Shown: one piece after another, positions 23,906-35,876 of the stretch
Layout of the letters: each line of letters starts with the position of its first letter
How positions within the stretch are numbered: position 1 is the first letter of the stretch
NCBI RefSeq assembly: GCF_000764305.2
Contig: NW_025930472.1
Coordinates: forward strand, 62,001 to 126,000
From: Hyalella azteca
Taxonomy: Eukaryota > Arthropoda > Malacostraca > Amphipoda > Hyalellidae
Direction: 5' to 3'
Length of the DNA stretch: 64,000 nucleotides
Program-made: the position numbers and the translations under genes
The notes under the pieces: model-generated
Told to the model about the DNA's origin: nothing
The model's input: the letters and a program-made list of their open reading frames with translations, nothing else
Databases searched by the model: none

Positions 23906-23965
23906 TGTGTTACAGAACGTGAAAACATTGCGCCGGTGCAAAGGAGCGGTATGGCTGTATCTAAA

Positions 23966-23971
23966 AATAAA
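23966..23971 (+). terminator. INTS12 polyadenylation signal AATAAA
   Basis: AATAAA lies 61 nt after the INTS12 stop and is followed by a GT-rich stretch (TATCTGGTCTGGGTTCGTTTG), a standard layout for cleavage and polyadenylation. Confidence 0.6.
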
Positions 23972-23999
23972 CGAATGACTTAGTATCTGGTCTGGGTTC

Positions 24000-25082
24000 G
24001 TTTGCAAAGTTACATTGAAAAAGGGAAAGTTGTCCAGAAAAGTGAAAGTTTGATTGCAGTAAACCATCTCGTTTCGACTGCTCATTTTTATGACGGCCAA
24101 GACGGGACGTGAGTTCGCCGTCTTTTGGAGAAGCGAATTAACAAGTTTAAGTCGCTTCCTGTTATCTTCTTTAATTTTGCTGTCAAGTTGCGGTAGTAGT
24201 TCGAGTATGAAGTCGTACAAGTTGTGATCATTAATGATCTCATGAGTTTCATTTAAGATGTTTTATTTCCCTCCGCCATTATCTGTTGCAACAAAGTCAC
24301 CCTTGTTCATATCGTGTGAAGGTCTTTGCTCGCCAATTCTGAATATCGGAATTCTTTAATTGCTGGAAAAGGAAAAGTGTTCCTTAATATCGAATGTTAT
24401 ATTCATACATCAAGCTGGCAAACCTCCAACGGGCGCCTGTATTCTGAAGATTTCAGATCTAGGAAATGGAGCTTTTCTGGAAGTTGAGTGACTTTTTGTA
24501 TTAAATGGCGTAAAATTGTAAATTATGAATTTAAAATATCATTTCGAGTGATAATATTTTTTAATCATATCTTGTAATCGGATTTATGAAAAGCAAATTT
24601 CAACATGACACGAAAGCGAAAATTTTGAAGTCGCTATAAAATTTCAGTGCGCCTAAGATATTTTTCCCATTATTGATCCATTTTTTACCTGTCAGGCTTG
24701 GGGCTGGTAATGTATAGGCGCTTATTCTGTCGGGACTATTACCTGGGATTATTTTTTTGCAGTGGCGGAAGTGTGAGACCTTGAAAAATAGACATGAGGT
24801 AAATATTCAGATGTAGAAGGGAGGTAAATATTCAGAAATAGAAGGGAGGTAAATATTCAGAAATAGAAGGGAGGTAATATTTAGAAATTGAAGCGAGTTA
24901 AATATTCAGAAACTGAAGGGAGGTAAATAGTCAGAAAAAAAGGACTGAGGTCAACGAGACTGCACTTGGGAATTTATTGTATAAAGTGCACGTAACGAAT
25001 CTGCAACTCATGCTTAATCATGGACCTTCAGTGAAAGCCTAAGGTTTGGTGTAAGCGACGGGCTTGGGGGGGGGGGGGTAAT
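24000..25082. other. Non-coding interval downstream of INTS12
   Basis: No gene is seen. Within it, 24795-24940 is a 26-bp tandem repeat of about 5-6 units built on GAGGTAAATATTCAGAAATA plus GAAGGG. Confidence 0.6.
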
Positions 25083-25523
25083 ACGGGTGTTGGATTTGGC
25101 AGTCAATGTCAACTGTCCACCGGCGGCAAGTGGTTCTGCATATTTTTCTCAACAATCGGCATGACGAAAATATTACTAAGAGTGATTGCGACATGGCGGC
25201 GTAGGCCGGTTTGTTTGATAAACAACTTGCTGGTCTCAAATCGTCAACGCCACGGAACGCTGCTTCAGATGATCTTGCGACTGTTATGCACCTGTTCCAT
25301 TTTTTCGCTGATAGCTGTTGTGTTACCAGTTCTGGTGTTCTGGTACATAGAGAATAATTGGTCGTACCTAGACTCCATGTTCTTCTGCTTCATGACATTC
25401 ACTACCATCGGACTTGGAGATTACGTACCAGGAGACCTATCATGGGAAAACCGATCCGCGTACTTGTTTTTCTTGAGTTTTCATTAACTTTTAAGCACGA
25501 CAGCAGCGTTGCTAATGCTGGAG
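25083..25523 (+). pseudogene. TWIK-like two-pore potassium channel fragment with in-frame stop
   Basis: One frame reads through TGVGFGS, STGGKWFCIFFSTIGM, a basic stretch (RVIATWRRRPVCLI), a hydrophobic TM3 (SLIAVVLPVLVFWYI), then NNWSYLDSMFFCFMTFTTIGLGDYVPG. It then enters TM4 (SAYLFFLSFH). This is the end of pore 1, TM2, TM3, pore 2 and TM4 of a K2P leak channel of the TWIK (KCNK1/6) group. The pore-2 filter TIGLG is intact. A TAA at 25485-25487 falls in the middle of TM4, and the same frame continues afterwards with LLSTTAALLMLE, which is the expected rest of TM4. Upstream, a G10 run at 25069-25078 sits where pore 1 should be. TM1 and a start are missing. It is most simply a decaying exon or gene copy. 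A truncated but expressed exon or an assembly error at the stop is possible. Confidence 0.7.
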
Positions 25524-25639
25524 GTGCATCAATAAAAGTCACCATAGAATCTAATTCCTTCTACGCGAAGCAGATGACGCCACGCAGAAGTCCAGACCCG
25601 AGGACAAACAAAGCGAAATTGAGTGAAATTCGCTCCTAA

Positions 25640-27288
25640 TAAAAAACTGACAACAAAAAATGACTGCAACACCAACGGCTCATATTTGACCTTTTTCCGA
25701 ATTATTTATTGTGAGAAATTGTCATCAATCTTTGGCGTTTGATACAAATAAATTATTCAAGCTTCTGATAATACGATTCACTGTGTTATTCTCTCAAAGT
25801 TGTGTCATTTAGTCAGAATTGTCAGTAATTGTAACGAGCTTTCTTTTGTAATAAACTGATTTTATACAACTTTTTTATCCATTATTTGGCTTTTACAATT
25901 CATTTGGCTTCAAGAAACCACACGCAATTTGAGTTCATCAAGCGCTGAAGAAGTTCATAACTCCAGCGTGCAGGCGTCGCCTGAAGTAGAAACAGGAAAA
26001 ATATAACTCAGTACTCACTGCAGATGACGAGCACAATTGGGCATTTTTTCCGTAAATGAGAAAATGCGCTGAGAAGTACACGAGAAGAAGCCTTCAACTC
26101 GCGAAGAGAAAGAAAATTCGGTCTCTGATGGCATCAAACACCCGCTTGCCGAGACAAGGTTGCGGTTTTTTCTCTGTGATCATGAGGGCAGATTCGTTCA
26201 AAATTGGATAACACTGCAACAAATACAGGTAATCATGTAAGAATAAAGTAAAGGTAATTGTTGAATCTTGAATTGTTCAACTGGATCTACCCGACCTCAG
26301 TTCGCAATTCCGGAGTTCACAACGAGTTAAAATAAACTCTTCTGGTTGGTCTGACTCAAAAAGATCTTGATATAATAATTAGTCGGTCGTCAAGGATACA
26401 AAACTGATTTACACTAGTTATTTTCTTTATTGCACTCAATCTTCAAGCTTCCCAAAAGTTGACCATCGAATTTATTAATGGCGCTGGCGCTAACAACGTT
26501 AAGTTTTGTCATTGTGAAAATAGATTTTGACTCGAAATAAGAGCTACGGGCGGTAAACTAGCAACGAAAACGCGCTGCACTCAAAAATTTAGAGCTCACA
26601 AATAAATATTGGGCTGCCAAAATATAAAACATAACTTCGACTCAACAAACTACAAAATACAAACAAGTTAAATATTACATCCTCCCAATAAATTATGAAC
26701 ATAACGTGAATAATTTACAATAACAATCTTAATTTCATAAATTAGCCTTCTCAATAAGCAAATGCCGTCCAAATGTCCGTCCTCATACCGTGGTTTTTCT
26801 CCTTTTTCGTCAGTTGCTTGATACTGTCTGATTAAGTAAAAGCCAGTTATTGAAAACACCTCCCCGTCTTCTGATTTTCGTTTCGAAAGAGGCGCCATCT
26901 CCACGTTATAGCTTCCTTCATGGCATTCTTCTTGTACTTCAGGTACTCTATAAATCGTATCCACCAGGCGACCATCCTCACATTTTTGTTATAGGAATTA
27001 TAGTTGAGAGGACAGATTCTTGCTTCAGTTTTCACAACCATGTTAGCCTTCGTGACTTTTCGTTCCGAATTAACCTGTTCCTCATCTGTGGGTTTGTTGG
27101 ATATGGGCCATTGATCACGAAATTTGAGCCAAGTTGGGCCCTCCCACTAGTTTGATGCTGCTAGTTCTTCATGACTGACTAAAATGGGAAAGTCGTATCA
27201 AAAGTGGACAAACTGTTTCAATTGTGTAGTACCTCAGATTTGTTATTGAATTGTTTAGTTGTCTCTTGTTTGATTTATATTTTTTTTT
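25640..27288. other. Interval without a recognised gene
   Basis: Short ORFs on both strands show no protein-family motif or splice-supported structure. Confidence 0.4.
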
Positions 27289-27800
27289 CTTTTATTGTCT
27301 GACCTTGTCAGTCTGACAAGTGTTGTTTGTAAGCTGATGGAATCTGTTGTGAGGGATAGGATTATCGATCACTTGACTGCTCACCAGCTCATATCAGATT
27401 GTCAACATGGTTTTATTACCGGCAGATCCTGCACCACTAACTTATTATCTACGTTGAACGATTGGACTCGCCTGCTGGACGAAAGAGAGCCAGTGGATGC
27501 ATTGTACCTCGATTTTGCCAAAGCATTTGACAGTGTTCCGCATGAGCGGCTGTTGCGTAAAGTGAAGTCCTTGGGGATTGAGGGAAACGTACTCCGATGG
27601 ATCAGAGATTTTCTAGTAGGTAGACGACAACGTGTCAGTATTAACGGAACCGTGTCAGACTGGGCATCAGTGCGCAGTGGCGTGCCACAAGGAAGCGTCC
27701 TGGGGCCTATTTTGTTCGTTGCTTTTTATAAATGATCTGCCAGAAGTAGTGTCCAGCGTGTGCTCCATGTATGCCGACGACACAAATTCAATTTTTAATG
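27289..27800 (+). mobile_element. CR1/jockey-like non-LTR retrotransposon RT fragment
   Basis: An open frame (27295-27735) gives the RT blocks SLTSVVCKLMESVVRDRI, QHGFITGRSCTTNLL, ALYLDFAKAFDSVPHERLL and SGVPQGSVLGPILFV. After a one-base frameshift at about 27725, INDLPEVV and the catalytic YADD (SMYADDTNS) follow. RT subdomains 2-5 are present. Endonuclease, thumb and C-terminus are missing, so this is a fragment truncated at both ends. It is flanked on the right by a perfect palindrome. Order and wording fit the CR1/jockey group of arthropod LINEs. Confidence 0.85.
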
Positions 27801-27827
27801 AAACACTATTTTGTAAAAAGTGTCAAA

Positions 27828-27863
27828 TGGGCCCATTGCCCCACCCCTGGGGCAATGGGCCCA
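27828..27863. repeat. Perfect 16-bp palindrome with CCCC loop
   Basis: TGGGCCCATTGCCCCA and its exact reverse complement flank CCCC. It abuts the 3' break of the RT fragment and is far more GC-rich than its surroundings. Confidence 0.9.
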
Positions 27864-28340
27864 TGGGCTTGGGGCAAGGCGCCCACCCTTGGTCCCTCTA
27901 CCACAATTGCATATTTTTCGTTTAAAAATGATAAAACAACACTTTACAGTTAAAAATAATAAAAAGGTAATAAAAAAAATATGACATTCCTTCATTTATT
28001 AACAACTCAAAAAATCATATCCTTAACTTGAAAAAAAAATAAACTCTTGGCTTAAAAAATCTATTACTGACGTGAAAAAAAAATTTCATTGACATAAAAT
28101 GTATATCCTTGACTAGAAAAAATATATTTAGTTATATGTAACATATATGTATAATGACCTGAAATAACATATATGTATATAATGACCTGAAAGTGGAAAG
28201 TTCCTGGCCTTTCCAAGCTTTCAGGTCCTGCTTTCTAAACTATCAAGTCTAATGGGTCTACGTAATTATTAGGCCTAACCATGTTAGACTATTAGATAGA
28301 CGCTCCTAGATAGACCTAGAGTCCTAGACGTTCCCCTTAA

Positions 28341-29488
28341 GGGGAGCGTCTAGGGGCAACTTTTTTTTCGTCACACGACCAAAAAGTCTTAGAATTCCGT
28401 TTTACATAACGAAAATTTTATCTCGGTTATTTACAGACGGATCGATTCGGAATTTGGTACACGTATGTAAAACGGAATTCTAAGACTTTTTTTCCTGTGA
28501 ATTTTTCGAAAAAAAATGAAAGAAAACGTAAAATTCTTAGAAAACGGCCAAAAAGGGGATACTTTAGAAATCCTATCTCCTCCTAGGATCTTTAAGTTAC
28601 AACATCGAGACACATATCATTCGATGCGTAAAGACCATATCTAAAAACGCCACTTGGCGTTTTTTTTTTCATTTCTTATTTTTGTGGGTGTGGGAGCATT
28701 TTTTCCGATATTTTTCGAAATTTTTCGATTTACCCCCGCCCACCCCCACTTTTTGCAAAATAAAATCCGAACTATAACGAAATTGGAGAAGCGACCAAGT
28801 AACGTTTGTAGATCTTTCCTTTCCAAATCGAATGGTATATGTCTTATTGATGTAGCTTCAAAACTGTAGGAGGAGATAGGATTGCCGTGAGAGAGGTTTT
28901 CAGCTTTGGCAACTTTTCAGTAGAGGCAAAAAACCCCCGCGCGGCACGTAAAGGCACGTAACGTAGCCTAGATACCAAAAGTAAGCATCAACTCACTACA
29001 AAGTCAGTCATCGGTACATGGAGCCACTAAATGAACACCATCCCGCGTACTGTCTGTGAGGTTACTGAGCTCTAGCCGAGTGAAGAGCACATTTTATAGT
29101 TAATTTCCCCCTTTGGAATTACTGAAGGCCCCCACCCCCTTCCCCCCTTGCGGGATCTGTCGTGAACGCATAAATCAACGTACAGAGATGGTTCTAGTAC
29201 CGTTCGATGCGGCAGAAAGTAAGCTTTAAGATGAGTATAAGAACTGGAGAATGTCATAATTGGCCGCTTTACATCAGACGATCCCCTTTATGGTGCCCGG
29301 TCGGATAATTTCCGCCTTAACTTTACTGAAGGGGCCGGACACCTCCCCCTTACGGGATCAGTTGCGAATGCATAAATCAACGTACAGAGATGGTTCTAGT
29401 ACCGTTCGATGCGTCAGAAAGTAAGCTTTAAGATAAGCCTAAAAACAGGAAAAGCCAAAATTTCGGCCTTTGGACATAGACGCTCCCC
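28341..29488. mobile_element. TTAA-flanked 1.15-kb DNA transposon remnant (piggyBac-like target)
   Basis: The ends GGGGAGCGTCTA (28341-28352) and TAGACGCTCCCC (29477-29488) are perfect 12-bp inverted repeats, each flanked by TTAA (28337-28340 and 29489-29492). TTAA duplication is the hallmark of piggyBac-type insertion. No transposase ORF is present. The right third contains a duplicated module of about 200 bp (29104-29290 and 29311-29492) sharing AAATCAACGTACAGAGATGG. The left flank is itself an inverted end (TAGACGTTCCCC), so two ends meet at one TTAA. A related end, AAGACGCTCCCC-TTAA, occurs at 32733-32748. Confidence 0.7.
28381..28491. repeat. 28-bp perfect inverted repeat with 55-nt loop
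   Basis: Arms 28381-28408 and 28464-28491 are exact reverse complements containing AGTCTTAGAATTCCGTTTTA. They lie inside the TTAA-flanked element near its left end. Confidence 0.85.
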
Positions 29489-29892
29489 TTAAAATGCTGC
29501 ATGAGCTTGGATTTCGTTTTGCATATAAAAAAACGAACTTTCAATGGCGATGGAGAGCGAGTGCCGTTAGCTCGTTAAGGCTTGAATGCGACTTTTTTGT
29601 AATATCAGCAGCCATTTTTCTTGAAGCTATCTTGAGGAGCTGGAAGGCGTTAGTGTTGTGAGAGTGGCAGTCATGCATCTAGGGATGACAGTGTTGCAGT
29701 TATTTCCAGGCTTTTACTGGCGGTTTCTCGCTCTGCAGACGGTTATATGAAGACAAAATACTCGTATCGTTGTATAGATTCACTTTATCAGTAATTCAGT
29801 AATCTTTCAAATCTCGCGATGACTTTGGTTCACTAAACTTCATGTCTTTCGTTGGTTTTAACATTTCTTTTACGTTCTATTTTAGTATATTT

Positions 29893-30395
29893 TACAACAC
29901 TTCTCTTTAACTTCACTTCTTGTTTGTTTGTTTATCTGTCTGTCTGGCTTTCTGCTACAAATCTTGTAATCGAAATTTAATACACTTCTACTTATCCTAT
30001 CGATCTGAAATTTTACCCACTTGTGTAAAGTAGGAGACAATGCATGAATCAAATGTCAAAATAAATGATTTTAGAAATTGAAATTTTTTTTTTCAATAGT
30101 AAAAAATAAAATAAAAATAATTTTTTCAGCTAAAAATATAATAACTGATATTTGACACACTTTTACCTGTCTAATTGATCTGAAATTTTGCACACTTGTG
30201 TGAAGTCAGAGGCAATGCACGAATCAATTAACAGAATAAATAATTTTGAAAAAATTTATATATTAAATAAATGTATATATATTTAAAAAATTTAAAAGGT
30301 AATTTTTTTAATTTTCGAAAATTAGATGAGAAATTCATTGTACATTTGTAAGATTGGAGATACTGGATTCTTTGGAAGTGTTGTCTTTAAAAAGT
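29893..30395. repeat. Long direct repeat, copy 1 (about 500 bp)
   Basis: It opens with TTCTCTTTAACTTCACTTCT, then a CTGT-type run, CAATCGATCTGAAATTT-like words and a 3' part with AGAAATTCATTGTACAT. Copy 2 is at 30719-31225. No coding potential; probably a dispersed repeat present twice. Confidence 0.75.
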
Positions 30396-30415
30396 AGTTT
30401 ATAAACGTATATATT

Positions 30416-30650
30416 ACCAATCAGCCAAATTTTGAAGTTAACTGACTTCACAAAGCAGTCCGGTATCGTATTTTACCTATCAGCAAAATTTTGTAGTTAA
30501 CCGACTTCACAAAGCTGGCCACTATCGCATTTTACCTATCAGCAAAAATGCGTAGTTAACCGACTTCACAAAGCTGAACGCTATCGCATTTTACCTATCA
30601 GCAAAAATGCGTAGAATTTTACCTATCAGCAAAAATGTGTAGTTAAGGCG
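30416..30650. repeat. About 60-bp tandem repeat between the two long repeats
   Basis: Units of TTTTACCTATCAGCAAAA plus GTAGTTAACCGACTTCACAAAGC occur three to four times, the last partial. Confidence 0.75.
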
Positions 30651-30718
30651 ACCGTCTGGGTCCCGGAATAACTTCTACATTCATCAACTAATCTTCCTCC
30701 AATCATACAGGTCATTTT

Positions 30719-30749
30719 TATTACAACACTTCTCTTTAACTTCACTTCT

Positions 30750-30786
<37 letters not shown>

Positions 30787-31225
30787 GCTACAAATCTTAT
30801 AATCGACATTTAACACACTTCTACCTTTCCAATCGATCTGAAATTTGGCACACTTGCGTAAAGTTGGAGACAATGCATGAATCAATTGACAGAATAAATA
30901 ATTTTATCAATTAAAAAAAATTTTTTTCATTATTAAAAAATGTAAAAAATAATTTCGTTTTGCACAAATCTTATAATTCATATATGAGACAATTTGACCT
31001 GTCCAATTGATCTGAAATTTTGCACAATTGCATAAAGTCAGAGACAATGCATGAATCAATTGACAGAATAAATAATTTTGAAAATTTACAAAATTTTGAT
31101 ATATCAAAAAATTTTGAAAAATAATTTTTTTTCAATATTTGAAAATAAAATTAGAAATTCATTGTACATGTGTAACATCCAAGACACTGTATTGTTCAGA
31201 AGTGTTGTCTTTAAAAAGTATTTTT
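30719..31225. repeat. Long direct repeat, copy 2 (about 500 bp)
   Basis: Same order of blocks as 29893-30395, with an expanded (CTGT)n run at 30754-30787. Confidence 0.75.
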
Positions 31226-31229
31226 TTAA

Positions 31230-33375
31230 TGCATATTATTTCTGAATAAGATCAGTAAACGCTACTCCCAATGTAATGATATTATAAGTTTTGAGATTAG
31301 TGCTTCTATTTTTATAAGTTGCTTATTTCCAGAAAATGGCTTGTTCATAAATCTAGGTCTATTTGTGCTTAAATTCGCTGCTTTAAGATTGATCACTTGA
31401 TTCCGTTATCTTGCAGTTAAAACAAAATGGATCCCATACCTATGACGGCTATTATTCCACCAGTGAGACTAGGCGGCGCTATCGTTCTCAACCACCAGAT
31501 GGTTGTGTCCAACCCGTTTAACCGAGCGGTTGTCCTGCTGCGCTCACGACCAACACATTTGTCGCCGTCTCGATGCCTGCTGTAACAAAAGCCTCGTGCT
31601 AATACAGGGTCCTCGTTTCTTGATAGGGGTTTGTCACTGAAATCTTGATTTTTCATTTGTAGCAGCTTGACCTGGCGTTGCCTGGTATAGACATTCTCCG
31701 AAGTTTGAGAATCTGGCTATTACAAATCCCACTACATCAAATCTACAGAATTCCGTTGCCAATTTTCGAACTTGAGTAAATTTTATGATTAGCAGCAGAA
31801 CAATCTTCAAACTAGAATGTGTTCGAAGATTAGCAGGAGAACAATCGGCGACGAGAGTTGCAGGACAGCGAGGTGTTGCAGGCCAGAAGTCTCGACAAGG
31901 AATAAATATTTTACAGTTTTGATGAATATCCTGTGATAAATATGTAGGATTTGACTTCATTGGGTATGAAAATGAGCCATAAGGATCAATTTCACGATTA
32001 CACGTGAAAAATGTATGAGGGTTTCCCAGTTTAGAGAAATAATGATTTGAAGATGATGCAATCTTATTCGTATTACTTGTCAATGATAATTGCTGAACGC
32101 GGAAGCCATTCCAGTGAACGTGTGAGAAATTTCGATGTCGACTGAAATGCATGACATCACTGGTCAGGAATGAACTGCAGGACGGAATTGGCCGCTTGAC
32201 AGGTAACGGAGAGTTGTCGCTTGACTGGTGACGGAGAGTTGTCGCTTGACAGGTGACGGGGAGTTGTCGCTTGACAGGTGATGGAGAGTTGCCGCTTGAC
32301 TGGTGACGGAGAGTTGCCGCTTGACAAATGACGGAAAGTTGCAACTTGGTAGGGGACAGAAAGTTGCCCCTTGACAGGTGAGGGAGAGGAACTACTTGAC
32401 AGATGACGGAGAGTCCTGTCAAGAAAAACGGCCTAACACAAAAGTCTTCCATGTACATCCTTGGTAGTAGCTTTATGAGGCTCGTCTTGGTGGCAGCCTT
32501 CAAACGAGTGCAAAAACTTGGCAACTAACACATATAATGATCTTTAAATACAGATCTAACTAAAGAAATATATGTAACAATAATTATAAAATGTTAATTT
32601 CATAAGTTTAAAACGGCCTCACGAATGAACCATGAAAGCTACCTCATCGCGGTTTGCTGCAGCCGCTTTGTAATAATTTTCCCGACAAAATGAAATAAAA
32701 ACACAGGAAACGTAATTCCTTCGTTTTTTATCAAGACGCTCCCCTTAAGCCCTTAACTTAATTGGTTGCCATGGCCTCTTGCATGCTTGGCCACGGGTAG
32801 TAATAGGAAATGAACTGTGAAGCTGGCAGGCGCTGGCCACTGTCACAGCTGAAGCAACGACAATAGTTCCAATGGAGTTTAACCGTTTGAAAAATGTATA
32901 AACACAGTATAGAATAATATCATTTTATTACCAATAATAAAGTTGAACATTGGAGGTGACAGCAGTTTCTTAGGTGCATTAATTGTTAACCCCGCTCAGT
33001 ACGCAGTGCGTCATACATCATCACCGCGATAGTCGGGATCTACCAATGCTGGACGATACCCTTCATAAACAAATTAGGTGTAATCTCTGCTATTGCAACT
33101 TGACTAATTAGCCAAACCTAGTAATGAGAGTTGGTGCAACGAAGAAATTGAACCCTTAACCGTTCGCACTTTACGCACCTTAACCATTTCTCAGATTACA
33201 CTAACTTTTTGGAACAATCTTTTGGTACTTGACGTAAATTTAGCGTAAAAAGTAATTGTTCAATATTTTGGGATTGATTGTTTCTTCTATGCTGACTAAT
33301 ACTCTAATTTTCAATCTGAAAAATTCCGTCCGGCGTAGACATGTTCGTAGCATGAGCGCTCCCTGAGTTGACAGA
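31230..33375. other. Interval dominated by a 25-bp minisatellite; no gene
   Basis: At 32190-32420 about nine units of CTTGACAGGTGACGGAGAGT plus TGTCG run in tandem. Because 25 is not a multiple of 3 and the unit lacks stops in several frames, a 296-codon minus-strand ORF (32524-31634) arises that I do not regard as a gene. Confidence 0.6.
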
Positions 33376-35876
33376 TCAGTAAAGCGTAGACATATTTGAA
33401 GCGTGAGCGGACTGAGCGCCCTCTGGACTATAACACTGATCCAGATAGTTGGGCCCAGAAGCAGAATTAAACGAACTCATGTTTGTAGGATCAGGTTTGA
33501 GCTGAAGCATTAGCACGAAGAAGGAGATAACAATGTTCAACTGACGCATCATGGAGCTGGTGCCTAGCCTGCGCGAAGAAAAAGAATCGTTCGTTTTAAA
33601 CATAATATTTCTTCCTAAAATTCTAAAATTGTATCTGTGAATTACTTATTATTATATTGCACTATGTTATTCCAATGATTATTTATTTTATTGTTTATTC
33701 ATCATGTTAATAAATTCATAAGGAACTCCATGAATGTGTTATGTTCTTCATATTACAGCTTTGTTCTTCATATTACAAATTAAAAGTATATTGCGAGTGC
33801 GTTTTATATCTGCTACTAGGGACACGTTCCCCGATATTATTGATTATTATTTCTATTTTAAATAACGACATACAAATATTAAAGGATTAATAATGGCATT
33901 GTTACTAATGTAGAAAGCAGGCACCTCTCCATGCCCCAGACCTCGACCTCGGCGTGCCGTGCCTCCAGCCTCGCCACCAGAACGTCGAGCGGCGCGCGTA
34001 CGTCCGGCGCCAGCACGGGGCTGTGCAGCACCTCGGACAGGGCGACCGTCAGGCACATGTGCTGGGGGAAAAAACTTCGCAGTTTAGGCTGGCGAGATCA
34101 TCATGATCGCAAAAATGCTTTGATGTCATTTATTTTCACTGTCACTGCACTCATGAAAGCTATTAAAATTATTCTTTTACTGCCCAAAAACTTGAAATTT
34201 CCGAAAAAAAATAAAACTATTTTAATAACTATGGCGATCACTTGAATTAAAAAAAACAATGAGACTTATAAGGTAAACTTACCATACAGGTTCAATTATT
34301 CTAAAAATTTTATTCTGCAGAAAAGTTATTACCTTGAATTTGATTGTCTTACTCGGTCCATTATGATAACTACTTATATAATTATATTGTTTTTCTCATT
34401 GAAAGCGCCTGCTTTAGTTTAATAGCATGTTTTTTGCTCCTTACAAATCTTCAGAATTCATAATAAGAGCATTTCATGATGGATTTTTGAATGAGATGTC
34501 ACCCAGCATTGTAAGAATATTGGTGCATAAATGTCGACGGAAACTGAACGAGACTTTGATTAAACAGTAGTCAACACATCGAGAGACAAGTGAACCGTTT
34601 GAGTAGGTTTACGTACGGAATCATTGATTGCCTCCCCCGCCTTGCACACGTGTGCCAGCCGCACGATAAGTTCCAACATGAGCACCGCCAAGAGAAGGTA
34701 CAGGGGAAGGCATTGGTTGCTCTGCTGGAAGGTCGTGATGGTGTAGAGGTAGGACATCATTTGTGCCGTGAACAGAATCAAACGAAGGAACGTAGTCTTC
34801 CGAAAAATCTGATGCACAAATTAAACAACTTTTACCTATGCCATAAGTTGGGTCGCCCAAAATTCTTCAATGCAAAGTATCAATGAAAATTGGCATTAAA
34901 TATATTAAAGCATATATTATAAAAGTGATAAATTGTGCAGAAGGGAAAACAATAATCATATCGTAATCTGTTACCTCAACCCTTTCTACGAGCTTATGCG
35001 ACACTTTTGGCTCACTTCTCCTTTATATCGTATACGTAAATTTGAAAGACTCACTGTGTTGTGGTAGATCATTAGCTTCTTAAGGCGTATCCATTGTTTC
35101 CCGATTTCTGTGATACAGTCCTTACTCCAAACTTGTGTTGATCGAACCTTCTCTCCGAGAGTCTGGTATCCAGCACTGATTGACCAAATGAAAATGCAGA
35201 GGTACATGTCCTGCAGTACCGGCAGAGAGGTGTTCAAGAACACCGGCTGTACTACCAAATATCTGTACCCCTCTGGCACCAGAAAGCACAGTGACACAGA
35301 TACCTGGCATGAGAAAAGGTACATTGCCAGGAATAAAAGAAAGAATTTCTTCGAAGGCTTCACTTTGATGACATTCAGAGCAGTCATGTATTGGGCGAGA
35401 AGCCGGCGGTGACGAAGTGACGATATGGCCACCTGAGCGATGTAAACGAATCCAAATATTGTGGGAAGGACCAATATGACGTACCAATATGGGCGGTCTT
35501 CGCATGTGAGAAACCAGATGTACATTCCAAATCCATAAATTGCATCGACTACGACAACTACGCAGCATAATACGTGGAACCGGCTCGTTTTGAACACTTT
35601 GTTCTTGTCTTGGCATATCGCGTGGATACCAAAATATCCTGCCATTATAAACACGAACCTGAAGGATGTTGAAATGGTGGAGTAGTTTTCTTCGTCACTT
35701 GAGTCGAGACAAACGCTGACATTCGACTCCCGAGATTCAAAATGAAGAGGTTTGCAGACAACATTTCTATGATTGTTGAGTAGCTGCGAGTTTTTCCTTT
35801 TCATTGAGTTCATCGTGAATAACCAGTCAACAGTTTGCAGAACAAGCAATTTTAGGGACAGTAGAATTCGTGCCAT
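33376..35876 (-). CDS. Insect gustatory receptor, four exons, about 447 aa
   Basis: Exons on the minus strand: 35876-35055, 34808-34617, 34061-33925 and 33568-33376. The splice sites (donors GTGAGT, GTACGT, GTGCCT; acceptors GCATCAG, TTCCCCCAG, CGCAG) leave a continuous frame. The protein is a seven-helix membrane receptor of the insect chemoreceptor superfamily. Exon 1 carries most helices (for example FRFVFIMAGYFGIHAI, HVLCCVVVVVDAIYGFGMYI, YVILVLPTIFGFVYIAQVAI). Exon 2 holds another helix (CLPLYLLLAVLMLELIVRL), exon 3 the amphipathic segment ending EVEVWGMER, and exon 4 TM7 (LNIVISFFVLMLQL), in the place of the family's TYLVVLLQF signature. The three short 3' exons each in the usual position are typical of Gr genes. 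Such receptors sit in sensory neuron membranes as ligand-gated cation channels. The ligand cannot be inferred. No stops, so likely functional. Confidence 0.82.

Noticed and set aside
23344..23928. 194-codon minus-strand ORF with repeated LSLELPVPLCY units
   Set aside because: Produced by the 32-bp minisatellite (period 96 nt in protein) and by the antisense of the INTS12 last exon.
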